Below are positions 6,380-12,463 of a stretch of DNA of 12,717 bases, piece by piece. A program made the position numbers and the translations under genes. The notes below the pieces were generated by a model. It had not been told where the DNA came from and did not search any database. It worked only from the letters and a program-made list of their open reading frames with translations. Numbering within the stretch: position 1 is the first letter of the stretch; each line of letters begins with the position of its first letter. This stretch comes from Baffinella frigidus. Its lineage: Eukaryota > Cryptophyceae > Cryptomonadales > Baffinellaceae. The stretch covers positions 782,689 through 795,405 of the forward strand of contig MU646390.1 of NCBI GenBank assembly GCA_026770585.1, given 5' to 3'.

Positions 6380-6593
6380 TCCCTCCCTCCGAAGTCAACT
6401 GATCTGATCTCATCCCGGACCTGAATAGATTCAATTTCGGGAACTGTCCATCTACAAGATTTATGGTACGCACCCAGCTATTTTAAAGCCCTAAAAGTAC
6501 GGAATGGCTCAAACGCCAAACCAAATCTGAAATTAAATCTATTCAGGAACACGAAGAGATCGTCTGGCTCGCAGCCATAGAGCAAAAGTTGGG
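6380..6593. other. Spacer between U1 and W, nothing recognised
   Basis: AT-rich sequence without repeats that I can match elsewhere. The ORFs on the minus strand that enter this stretch run from the U1 or W arms and show no protein motif. Confidence 0.4.
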
Positions 6594-6759
6594 TAGAGCG
6601 CTCGCGGGAAAACTTGGCCGATTTTGAAGAGAAATATTTTCAGAATTTGTACCAGAATCGTTGAGATGGACCGTTGACATGCCACGTCCTGGTACAAAAT
6701 TCTCGATTTCTGAAAAAAATTCTTCTTGAAACCGGCCAAGTTTTCCCGCAAGCGCTCTA
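6594..6759. mobile_element. Foldback element W
   Basis: Arms of about 60-70 bp: TA-GAGCGCTCGCGGGAAAAC at the left and TTTTCCCGCAAGCGCTC-TA at the right, then inward GGCCGATTTTGAAGAGAAA and AGAATTTGTACCAG against CTGGTACAAAATTCT. The outer TA dinucleotides fit a TA duplication. The end TA-GAGC is shared with P and X, with unrelated interiors. Confidence 0.75.
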
Positions 6760-6935
6760 TCTCGACGGAACCCTGTGGCTTTCCCGCGGGATCACATGGT
6801 GGCCCGATTTCGTGATTTATTAGCTTGGATTCGCCGGCCGACCCGGGCCTTCTGTTAGTCTAAAGTACGGTCCTGCCTACTTTGAATGTAAACACCGCCT
6901 CGCCTAATTCTGGGGCCCCACCCAAGATCAGACGA

Positions 6936-7048
6936 GGAGCAATCGCAAAAGTCATTTTCTCGAATTTCAGGGGGAAGACACGCCAAAAGTGGATCGAAAG
7001 TCCCTGCCAGGGAGTCTACTAGAGCCATTACTTTTTTACAATTGCTCC
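6936..7048. repeat. Weak inverted repeat Y
   Basis: GGAGCAATCGCAAAAGT at 6936 pairs with ACTTTTTTACAATTGCTCC ending at 7048 with some mismatches. The interior includes CCTGCCAGGG and a GCCAAAAGTGGATCG segment similar to the P loop border. Probably an old foldback element. The flanks 6760-6935 and 7049-7132 hold nothing recognisable. Confidence 0.4.
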
Positions 7049-7132
7049 GCGTAACATCTAGGGCGGATGTTGCTTGCGATCCGCACCCGTAGATTTTATA
7101 TCGGTCTTCGAGTCCCTCGATAACCTGCGCTA

Positions 7133-7228
7133 AACCCTTACCCTAACCCTAACCCTGACCATCAAACCCTAACCCTAACCCTAACCCCAACCCTAACCCT
7201 AACCCTCAAACCCTAACCCTAACCCAGA
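7133..7228 (-). repeat. Interstitial CCCTAA telomere-type array
   Basis: Runs of CCCTAA (TTAGGG on the minus strand) broken by variants CCCTGA, CCCCAA and CCCTCAAA. The G-rich strand points left. The six-base unit differs from the seven-base units that dominate 7617-8350 and 12624-12717. Confidence 0.85.
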
Positions 7229-7235
7229 TTTGATG

Positions 7236-7365
7236 GGGAAACGGTTTTAATTTAGAACTTTTGATTCAATGAAAATTACTGCACGAATGCTTTAATATTA
7301 CTAGTAAAACTCGTTTTGTGTAGTAAATTTCATTGCTAGCAAGTTTTGAATTAAAACCGTTTCCC
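7236..7365. mobile_element. Foldback element O next to the telomeric array
   Basis: Outer arms GGGAAACGGTTTTAATTTAG and TGAATTAAAACCGTTTCCC. Inside them are two facing copies of the 19-bp module (CAATGAAAATTACTGCAC at 7267 and TGTGTAGTAAATTTCATTG at 7317), with ATATTACTAGTAA between. It lies ten bases after the CCCTAA array, so it inserted into or beside telomeric repeats. Confidence 0.7.
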
Positions 7366-7616
7366 TGTGAGATTGTGTCCGCCTCCTCAAGAGTGAGGCG
7401 GGTGTGGCCTTCGACGTTAGTGTAATACAAAGCACCAAAGCACCAAAGCAACAAACGCACCTTTCTCTCTCTTCCGTCCGGCGTGGAGTCTGAACCCCTT
7501 CCCTCGGTTAGGGTTTAGACTCTAAACCTTAACCCCCCCACACACACACTCAGATGGACCGACAAAGAAAAGTGGATGACGCTGAAGACCACCGTGGGCC
7601 CACGGCCTATCCTGAC
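7366..7616. other. Spacer with small hairpins and a head-to-head telomere word pair
   Basis: Contains a hairpin CGCCTC/GAGGCG at 7380-7400, a triplet of CAAAGCAC at 7430-7450, and at 7507-7536 GGTTAGGGTTTAGA followed by CTCTAAACCTTAACC, where G-rich telomeric units face C-rich ones. No gene recognised. Confidence 0.5.
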
Positions 7617-8350
7617 GGTGCTCCGAACCCCGAAACCCGGAGCCCGGAACCTGGAACCCGAAACCCGGAACCCGAAACCCGAAACCCGAAACCCGAAACC
7701 CGAAACTCAAAACTCGAAACCCGAAAACTGAAATCCGAAACCCGAAACCCTAAACCCTAACCCAAAACCCAAAAGCCTAACCCGAAACTCTAAAACCTAA
7801 CCCCAAACCCCAAACGCCAAACCCCAACCCCCAAACCCCAAACCCCAAAACCCCAAACCCCAAACCCCAACCCTGCAACCTAAACCCTGAACCTTAAACC
7901 TTGAACCCTAAACCCTAAACCCTAACCCGAAACCCGAAACCCTAACCCTGAACCCTAAACCGTAAACCCCAAACCCCAAACCTCAAACCCCAAACCCCAA
8001 ACCCCAAACCCTTAACCCTCCACCCTAAACCCCACACCCTAAACCCTCCATCCTAAACCCTAAACCCTAAACCCTAAACCCTAAACCCTAAACTCTAAAC
8101 CCTCCACCCTCCACCCTCCACCCTAAACCCTAAACCCTCCACCCCAAACCCTAAACCCTCAACCCAAACCCCTCCACCCTAAACCCTAAACCCTCAACCC
8201 TAGACCCTAAACCCTCCACCCTCCACCCTAAACCCTAAACCCTAAACACTCCACCCCAAACCCTAAACCCTCAACCCAAACCCCTCCACCCTAAACCCCT
8301 AAACCCTACCCCCCAAACCCTAAACTCCTAAACCCTTCACCCTAAACCCT
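7617..8350 (-). repeat. Degenerate telomeric heptamer block (CCCTAAA, CCCGAAA, CCCCAAA)
   Basis: About 730 bp of mostly seven-base units in zones: CCCGAAA and related CCCGGAA at 7620-7760; CCCCAAA at 7800-7870 and 7965-8010; CCCTAAA at 7900-7925 and 8052-8093, with about six perfect units; then mixed CCCTCCA/CCCTAAA/CCCTCAA at 8095-8340. The minus strand carries the G-rich sequence, so as a telomere it would end to the left. The open frame read as ETRNPKP repeats is an artefact of the heptamers. Confidence 0.9.
8139..8300 (-). repeat. Higher-order repeat of 112 bp inside the heptamer block
   Basis: The stretch starting CCACCCCAAACCCTAAACCC at 8139 recurs at 8251 in nearly the same order of variant heptamers (CCCTCAA, CCCAAAC, CCCTCCA, CCCTAAA). 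The spacing is 112 bases, exactly 16 heptamers. This shows block duplication rather than independent drift of units. Confidence 0.7.
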
Positions 8351-8352
8351 AG

Positions 8353-8400
8353 GTGATCCTCCACAACATCCGCGCGGCCGTCCTCGTAGCGATGGTTTCC
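8353..8400 (+). pseudogene. Possible short coding relic at the telomeric block edge
   Basis: Directly after the last heptamer, the frame from 8353 reads VILHNIRAAVLVAMVS, with nearly all codons ending in G or C as in the relic at 5044. Preceded by AG, which would suit a 3' splice site. Only 16 codons, so chance is a real possibility. Function unknown. Confidence 0.2.
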
Positions 8401-8443
8401 TCCCCCCCTCATGCAAAAAGCTAACGCCAGCGAGGTACTTAGA

Positions 8444-8489
8444 GCCTACGGATTGCCTACGGTAGGAGCCCCCCTCCTACGACCCCCCC
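8444..8489. repeat. Partial Z-type core
   Basis: AGCCTACGGATTGCCTACGG, then TAGGAG and CCTCCTACGAC, closely matching the left half of Z at 11894-11945. It is probably the remains of a Z-like element. Confidence 0.5.
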
Positions 8490-8600
8490 CAACAACCTCC
8501 TGAACCACCACCCTCGAGGACTTGCTGGGACTCTTTGGTTCCGTAGTTTTTGGGCGTGCATCCCACATACCTCCCCCAAAACCTCCGGGACCACTACCCA
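8490..8600 (+). repeat. H module, copy H1
   Basis: Ordered words AACCTCCTGAACCACCACCC, TCGAGGACTTGCTGGGA, CTTTGGTTCCGTAG, GGGCGTGCATCCCAC and AAAACCTCCGGGACCACTAC recur at 9331-9511. CCGGAGGTTTTGG and its complement occur within each module, so it is partly self-complementary. Confidence 0.65.
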
Positions 8601-8603
8601 CTT

Positions 8604-8690
8604 TTGAAGTGATGGTTGTCAATCAAAAGTCAACTCAATGGCAGAATCCTTCAAATCGAAGGATTCCGCCAAAAGTTGACATAGCGATGG
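8604..8690. mobile_element. Small foldback element K
   Basis: The central hairpin GAATCCTTC-AAATC-GAAGGATTC (8644-8666) is flanked by weaker arms (AAAAGTCAACTCAATGGC against GCCAAAAGTTGACATAGC), and GATGG words lie at the outside. It interrupts H1 at its right edge. Non-coding. Confidence 0.55.
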
Positions 8691-8700
8691 TGCGCCCTAC

Positions 8701-8847
8701 TCCGGGGACATGTCTAATTTACAAGAAAACGAATCCCTATTTGTTCATAGGAGTTGGACGAAGGTTAACTAGGGCCCTAATTAATTTATTTAGGGCCAGA
8801 ATCCGGTTTGATAGGCCATTTTCTTTCCAATTCAACATGTTCCCGGA
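8701..8847. mobile_element. Foldback element J, copy J1
   Basis: A 147-bp element with ends TCCGGGGACATGTCTAATTT and CAATTCAACATGTTCCCGGA. Interior shared with J2 (10910-11056, same length): ATCCCTAT, TGTTCATAGGAGTTGGA and AGAATCCGGTTTGATAGGCC. No clear target duplication. The 155-codon ORF through it is not a gene. Confidence 0.8.
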
Positions 8848-9093
8848 TGAGCCCCGCCCCCGAGTTGGATTCCGACTTCAACGGCTCCAATTCCCACAGG
8901 TTCCTCTTGCTTCTCGACTGCCGTTCTGGATCCACCGAGACAAAAGTCGAGAGTGGAACGTCTCAAAGCAAAAGTGGAACCTCTGTTAACTTAAAAAGTA
9001 ACAGTGGAAATCGGAAATCGAAAATTGTTGATTGGCCCCAGCTGTGAGGGTTGGTGGTCCTGGTCCATAACCTCCCGCAACGCTCGAGGACTT
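8848..9093. other. Spacer with degenerate AAAAGTGGAAC repeats
   Basis: Contains loosely repeated AAAGTCGAGAGTGGAAC, AAAGTGGAACCTC and AACAGTGGAAATC words between 8942 and 9010. At 9045-9057 GTGAGGGTTGGTGGTCC resembles the right end of F, and at 9080 CGCTCGAGGACTTT resembles H. No gene recognised. Confidence 0.45.
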
Positions 9094-9238
9094 TCATCTC
9101 GGAAGATAACTGAATCACTTCCTTTTCGATAGGAGGTTGAATAGGAAAAATTAGTTAGGGCATAGCACATTTAATTAGGCCTCCTAACTAAATGAAAGCG
9201 CTAATTTGGGAACTGATTCAGTTATCTTTCGAGATGAA
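9094..9238. mobile_element. Foldback element I
   Basis: Inverted ends TCATCTCGGAAGATAACTGA and TCAGTTATCTTTCGAGATGA, plus an inner pair TTAGTTAGG/CCTAACTAA. About 145 bp, AT-rich interior, non-coding. It follows a partial H word (CTCGAGGACTT), so it may have inserted into an H module. Confidence 0.7.
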
Positions 9239-9288
9239 CTTAGCAGCGGCCGAGTTCCTTCCCCCCCGGATATTCGGGGGAAATGCGG

Positions 9289-9325
9289 TTAGAATCCAAC
9301 GCAAATGGATAGGATTCTAGTACAC
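9289..9325. repeat. Short dispersed repeat CC, copy 1 (second copy at 12170-12204)
   Basis: GGTTAGAATCCAACGCAAAT, then GGATAGGATTCTAGTAC, is matched at 12170-12204 by GGTTAGATTCCAGGGCAAT, then GGATAAGATTCCAGTAC. It is partly self-complementary (AGAATCC/GGATTCT). A CCCCCGGATATTCGGGGG hairpin lies just upstream (9266-9283). Confidence 0.6.
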
Positions 9326-9330
9326 GCTTT

Positions 9331-9511
9331 GGTTCCGGAGGTCTTGGGCGTGCATCCCAGCGATGCCCCCCCCTCCCCCCCGAAAACCTCCTGAACCACT
9401 ACCCTTGAGGACCTGCCGGGACGCCCTCCGAGGCTTTGGTTCCGGAGGTTTTGGGACCAAAGGGTTCCGGAGGTTTCAGGCGTGCATCCCGCATTCTTGC
9501 CAGCCCCCCGA
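9331..9511 (+). repeat. H modules H2 and H3 in tandem
   Basis: Two further copies of the H word order: CTTTGGTTCCGGAGGTCTTG with GGGCGTGCATCCCAG (9331-9420), then CTTTGGTTCCGGAGGTTTTG with CAGGCGTGCATCCCGC (9432-9511). Between and after them lie CGAAAACCTCCTGAACCACT and AGACCTCCTGAACC. GGACCAAAGGGTTCC adds a small inverted pair. They differ from one another by small indels. Confidence 0.65.
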
Positions 9512-9608
9512 GACCTCCTGAACCATTACCTCGAGAACCTCCTGAACCATTACCTCGAGGACCTCTTGAACCATTACCTCGAGGACCTCCTGAACCATTA
9601 CCCTCGAG
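9512..9608 (+). repeat. 24-bp tandem repeat, four units
   Basis: Units begin at 9512, 9536, 9560 and 9584, consensus GACCTCCTGAAC then CATTACCTCGAG. The last unit has one extra C. In the plus frame a unit reads DLLNHYLE, eight codons, seven ending in G or C. The array grew from the end of an H module. The frame is open only briefly (9482-9679) and shifts at the extra C, so I do not call a gene. Confidence 0.85.
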
Positions 9609-9673
9609 GACAGTGGCCATTTCTTGTTCCCGGATTATACCGTAGTCCTGTCTTGGTGTCTATCGTGCAGATT

Positions 9674-9910
9674 CAATGAAATTTACTACCCAGAACGATC
9701 TTTACTAGTAATGTTAAAGCACACGTGTTGTAATTTTGATGGAAATCCAGTTTGTAAATTTTAAGTGTTTCCAGATGAGATCCTGCACTGCATCCACGTG
9801 GCAATCTCATATGGAAAGTCTTATAAATTATAAAGCTGGCTTCAATGACAGTTCCTACACGTGTTTTTAACATTACTATTCAAGATTTTTCTGTGTAGTA
9901 AATTTCATTG
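9674..9910. mobile_element. Foldback element N1
   Basis: A 237-bp element whose ends are the 19-bp module: CAATGAAATTTACTAC at the left and TGTGTAGTAAATTTCATTG at the right. The arms continue for about 60 bp (TAGTAATGTTAAAGCACACG against CACGTGTTTTTAACATTACT). In this element the module is terminal, so it may be a true transposon end. No duplication visible; the flanks are GATT and AACC. Confidence 0.75.
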
Positions 9911-9967
9911 AACCAACTTTATAATTCAAAAAAAATCATATGAAATCCTCTTAGTCATTTTTGGTAT

Positions 9968-10157
9968 TCACAAGAGAACGCTAGAGGGGCCTAATTAAAA
10001 CCGTTTGCTTTTACAAGTGGGCGTTTGTGTAGTAACTTTCGTGAGGTTGGTCACGTAACTCTGCAAAATCAGCACAGTCACGAGGTTGGTTACGTTATCC
10101 TGGTACACATATTTACAACCCCACATGTAAATAGGTCCCTGTTGCATTCTCGAGTGG
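9968..10157 (-). mobile_element. Foldback element M, copy M1
   Basis: About 190 bp, reverse complement of M2. Ends CACAAGAGAACGCTAGAGGG and CCTGTTGCATTCTCGAGTGG are imperfectly inverted. The interior shares with M2 (inverted) GTGTAGTAACTTTC, GGTCACGTAACTCTGC, AGCACAGTCACGAG and CCCACATGTAAATAGG. Positions 9911-9967 before it hold nothing recognisable. Confidence 0.7.
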
Positions 10158-10177
10158 ATCGGAAGGCTCAACACCCC

Positions 10178-10387
10178 TTATTGTCGAAATAGGCTCCGCG
10201 CGGAAAAAATCGAGGTCAGGTCAGCAACAATTTTTCATTTTTTTGCCTTTTTGTGTCATCTTATGGGTGGGAGATGCTATTTTGAGATAAAAATCATGCC
10301 TAAGATAGCATAAAAGTCATTGTTTTGGAATTTTTCCTGATTTCCTGACCTGACCTCGATTCCGCGCGAAGCCCATTTCGACAATAA
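10178..10387. mobile_element. Foldback element L
   Basis: About 210 bp with ends TTATTGTCGAAATAGGCTCC and GAAGCCCATTTCGACAATAA, and inner arms CGAGGTCAGGTCA against TGACCTGACCTCG. AT-rich loop with CTAAGATAGCATAAAAG. Lies between the inverted M copies. No duplication seen. Confidence 0.75.
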
Positions 10388-10580
10388 CAAATATATCATA
10401 TTACTGTGAAGAGCCACTCAATTTAAACCGCCTTTTATGCTATCTTAAGGGTGGATTTCCTCTTATTTTGCTATCTTAGCTTCGACATAGCTTTAATATA
10501 GGAGAGCGGCCCTGAACCGTCCTGCCACCACCCCACAAAACAACCCCTAAAATAGCACGCATTTTTTTCCAAAATAAATC
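10388..10580. other. AT-rich spacer with TTTTATGCTATCTTA words
   Basis: CTTTTATGCTATCTTAAGGG at 10434-10453 is the inverted partner of CTAAGATAGCATAAAAG inside L, and TTTTGCTATCTTAGC follows at 10467. These could form an alternative hairpin with L. No gene recognised. Confidence 0.4.
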
Positions 10581-10634
10581 GGTTCTAGGGTGGTCCTAGG
10601 GTGGTGGACGTTTCTTATGAGCGAGGTACCCCTG
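10581..10634. mobile_element. Family A element, right half only (A6)
   Basis: The core word GGTCCTAGGG and right terminal repeat GTTTCTTATGAGCGAGGTAC-CCCTG are present, but no left terminal repeat. The base pair after CCCTG is CA rather than TA. A truncated relic about 8.8 kb from the main A cluster. Confidence 0.75.
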
Positions 10635-10697
10635 CACCGCAGGGTCCTATGGATTATAGGGTTGAGGCCATATGAGATCACGTGTCGCGCGCGCGTC

Positions 10698-10883
10698 CCA
10701 CTCGAGAGTGCTGGAGGATCCTATTTACATGTGGTGTTATAAACCTTTTCACCAGGATAGGGTGTTCCAATCTCGTGACTGTGCTAATTTCGCAGAGTTA
10801 CGTGACCAATCAAAGAAATTTACTACACAAATGCCCACTTTTAAAGCACATTTGAATAGGCCCCTGTAGCAGTCTCGTGTAGG
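10698..10883 (+). mobile_element. Foldback element M, copy M2
   Basis: Inverted copy of M1. Left end CCACTCGAGAGTGCTGGAGG; right end CCCCTGTAGCAGTCTCGTGT then AGG. Shares with M1 (inverted) CCTATTTACATGTGG, CTCGTGACTGTGCT, CGCAGAGTTACGTGACC and the 19-bp module (10811-10829). The short ORF across it is a repeat artefact. Confidence 0.7.
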
Positions 10884-10909
10884 ATGGCCGGGATCTCAGA
10901 GCAACCTAA

Positions 10910-11056
10910 TCCGGGGACATGTTTAATTTAAAAGAAAAGGGATCCCTATGTGTTCATAGGAGTTGGAAGAGGATTAATTAGGGTCATAGGTAAATTTAAT
11001 TAGGGCAGAATCCGGTTTGATAGGCCATTTTCTTTTAAATTAAACATGTTCCCGGA
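10910..11056. mobile_element. Foldback element J, copy J2
   Basis: 147 bp, same length as J1. Ends TCCGGGGACATGTTTAATTT and AAATTAAACATGTTCCCGGA, extended by AAAAGAAAA against TTTTCTTTT. Its arms are better matched to each other than those of J1, so it may be the younger copy. Flanks CCTAA and TGATA show no duplication. Confidence 0.85.
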
Positions 11057-11082
11057 TGATACCCCTCAACCACACGAGGTTA

Positions 11083-11236
11083 TCCATGCGAACAGAATAA
11101 ATGTCGATTGTAAACGTGTGTAGTAACTTTCAGATGAAAATCAGCGACTTTACACAGGTCCGACCGCTCAGCGGGCGGAAACGTGATCATTTGCCCACAA
11201 AACTTTAAAAGTCCGTTTTATTCTGTTTGCCTGGGT
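11083..11236. repeat. Imperfect inverted repeat BB
   Basis: ATGCGAACAGAATAAA near 11086 pairs with TTTATTCTGTTTGCCTGGG near 11218. Inside is a diverged 19-bp module (TGTGTAGTAACTTTCAG, 11117). Probably a degraded foldback element. Confidence 0.5.
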
Positions 11237-11281
11237 AGCCTCGTGGGGATCCACGCAGGATCCTTCGTGGGGGTATTTCGT

Positions 11282-11387
11282 GGCTGGCATTTGAGCCATT
11301 GGCTGGCATTTGAGCCATTTTCACATCAAAAAATTGACTTTTGAAATATCCCCCCCCCCAAATTAACTTTTGAAATACCCCCCCCAA
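11282..11387. repeat. Two short tandem duplications
   Basis: GGCTGGCATTTGAGCCATT occurs twice in tandem (11282-11300, 11301-11319). It is followed by a second tandem pair, GACTTTTGAAATATCCCCC and AACTTTTGAAATACCCCCC (11336-11387), with long C runs. The C runs make the minus-strand ORF here unreliable. Confidence 0.8.
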
Positions 11388-11469
11388 CAATCCTGGGTGG
11401 AACAGGTGTCGGTATCCCTCTCGATCGGGCTGGGGATCGCGTCAGGCGCTTCCCCCACGGCGGGCCTCC

Positions 11470-11595
11470 GCACAGGTTAGAAGCCTCCCCTCTTTTCGTA
11501 ACCGTTTTCGTAACCGTTTTCGTAACCGTTGACGGTTACGAAACCGGTGACGGTTACGAGCCCCGAACCGGACCTCTGCACAGGTTAGGAGCCTG
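11470..11595. repeat. CGTAACCGTTTT tandem array, first block
   Basis: CGTAACCGTTTT three times in a row (11508-11535), then inverted GACGGTTACGAAACCGG, GACGGTTACGAGCCCCGAAC. CGCACAGGTTAGAAGCCTCC (11471) recurs as CTGCACAGGTTAGGAGCCTG at 11577, just before U2, so 11471-11500 gives a near-empty site for U2. Confidence 0.7.
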
Positions 11596-11720
11596 CTAGC
11601 TCTACCCGAGTTTTATTCTGGCTCGTCCTCAAGGCTTTCTATTCGCCCTTTTGTACTGGATTTCTGCTCGTATATACTTTTAAGGACGAGCCAGAATAAA
11701 ACTCGGGCAGAGCTAGGCCT
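11591..11720 (+). mobile_element. Foldback element U, copy U2, with GCCT duplication
   Basis: Body 11596-11716 (121 bp, same as U1). Ends CTAGCTCTACCCGAGTTTTA and TAAAACTCGGGCAGAGCTAG, nearly perfect over about 36 bp (through TTCTGGCTCGTCCT). GCCT lies on both sides (11591-11594 and 11717-11720) with one extra G on the left. The paralogous stretch at 11471-11500 lacks the element. Confidence 0.8.
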
Positions 11721-11734
11721 TCTCTCTTACGGTT

Positions 11735-11870
11735 ACAAAAACCGTTGACGGTTACGAAACCGTTGACGGTTACGAACCCCGAAACGTTTGACGGTCACCA
11801 ACCCCGAAATTCGTTACGGTTGCTGAACCCGAACCCCTTTGCGGTTACCGAACCCCTTGCTCACAGGGTC
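11735..11870. repeat. CGTTGACGGTTACGAA array, second block
   Basis: Continues the GGTTAC words after U2: ACCGTTGACGGTTACGAA twice (11750-11785), then decaying copies CGTTTGACGGTCACCAACCC, GTTACGGTTGCTGAACCC and GCGGTTACCGAACCCC. The unit is partly palindromic. AACCGTT/AACGGTT resembles Myb-type sites, but this is only a word match. Confidence 0.65.
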
Positions 11871-11872
11871 AC

Positions 11873-12018
11873 GTCCCGAAAACCGGGTAGTTAAGCCTAC
11901 GGTATTGCCTACGGTAGGCCGTAGGGTCCTAGGGGGGGTCCTACGAAACATTAGGTCCTAGGAGCCCTACGGCCTACCGTAGGCAACACCGCAGGCCTAA
12001 CTGCCCGGTTTTCAGGAC
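11873..12018. mobile_element. Foldback element Z
   Basis: About 146 bp. Ends GTCCCGAAAACCGGGTAGTT and AACTGCCCGGTTTTCAGGAC. Inner arms GCCTACGGTATTGCCTACGG and CCTACCGTAGGCAACACCG, then CCTAGG words. It carries the same CCTAGG/CCTACGG core as A, B and D, with different ends. No duplication visible. Confidence 0.8.
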
Positions 12019-12263
12019 ATTACCCTATTAGCGTGCCGAGCGATAGTCGCTATATTGTGCGAGAGGCAAAGTGGAGGTGTCCACTTAGGTCCAAGGTGTC
12101 CACTTAAGCCCACTTCGCATACTCTCATCTTCCAAGGGACGTTAACGCACCTTGCACTCAAGACATTCAGGTTAGATTCCAGGGCAATGGATAAGATTCC
12201 AGTACGAATAATTTAGATGGACTGTATCCATGAAGCCCTCGGTGGCAGCTAGGTGGGCGAGCC
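12019..12263. other. Spacer with short direct repeats and CC copy 2
   Basis: GGTGTCCACTTAGGTCCA and GGTGTCCACTTAAGCCCA are adjacent (12076-12112). CC copy 2 lies at 12170-12204. No gene recognised. Confidence 0.5.
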
Positions 12264-12264
12264 T

Positions 12265-12453
12265 CCCTACGGGCTTTCGGTTTAGTCATGCCACGCAAGA
12301 GTGTAGGGCTGACCTTGGAAAACAAGTCAGTTCACACGGAATTTGTACCAACTTTCCGAATTTTCGATTTTTCTCTGGGGATAATGTCCACTTATAACTT
12401 GAAAAATAGCCAGATCTGACTATTTCTCCCCACGGGTTTTTGGTTTAGTCATG
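12265..12453 (+). repeat. 26-bp direct repeat pair
   Basis: CCCTACGGGCTTTCGG then TTTAGTCATG at 12265-12290 recurs as CCCCACGGGTTTTTGG then TTTAGTCATG at 12428-12453. Between them AATTTGTACCAACTTTCCGA resembles a word in the W arms. No gene recognised in the interval. Confidence 0.6.
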
Positions 12454-12463
12454 GTTCTCGCGC

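Noticed and set aside
7554-7760. Plus-strand ORF rich in ETRNPKP repeats, and its minus-strand counterpart rich in GFRVPGF
   Set aside because: Both are direct translations of degenerate CCCGAAA heptamers.
8522-8989. Plus-strand ORF of 155 codons
   Set aside because: It crosses H1, K and J1, three independent repeats, and has no protein motif.
9512-9608. CRISPR-like array
   Set aside because: The 24-bp units are directly adjacent with no spacers; it is a plain tandem repeat.
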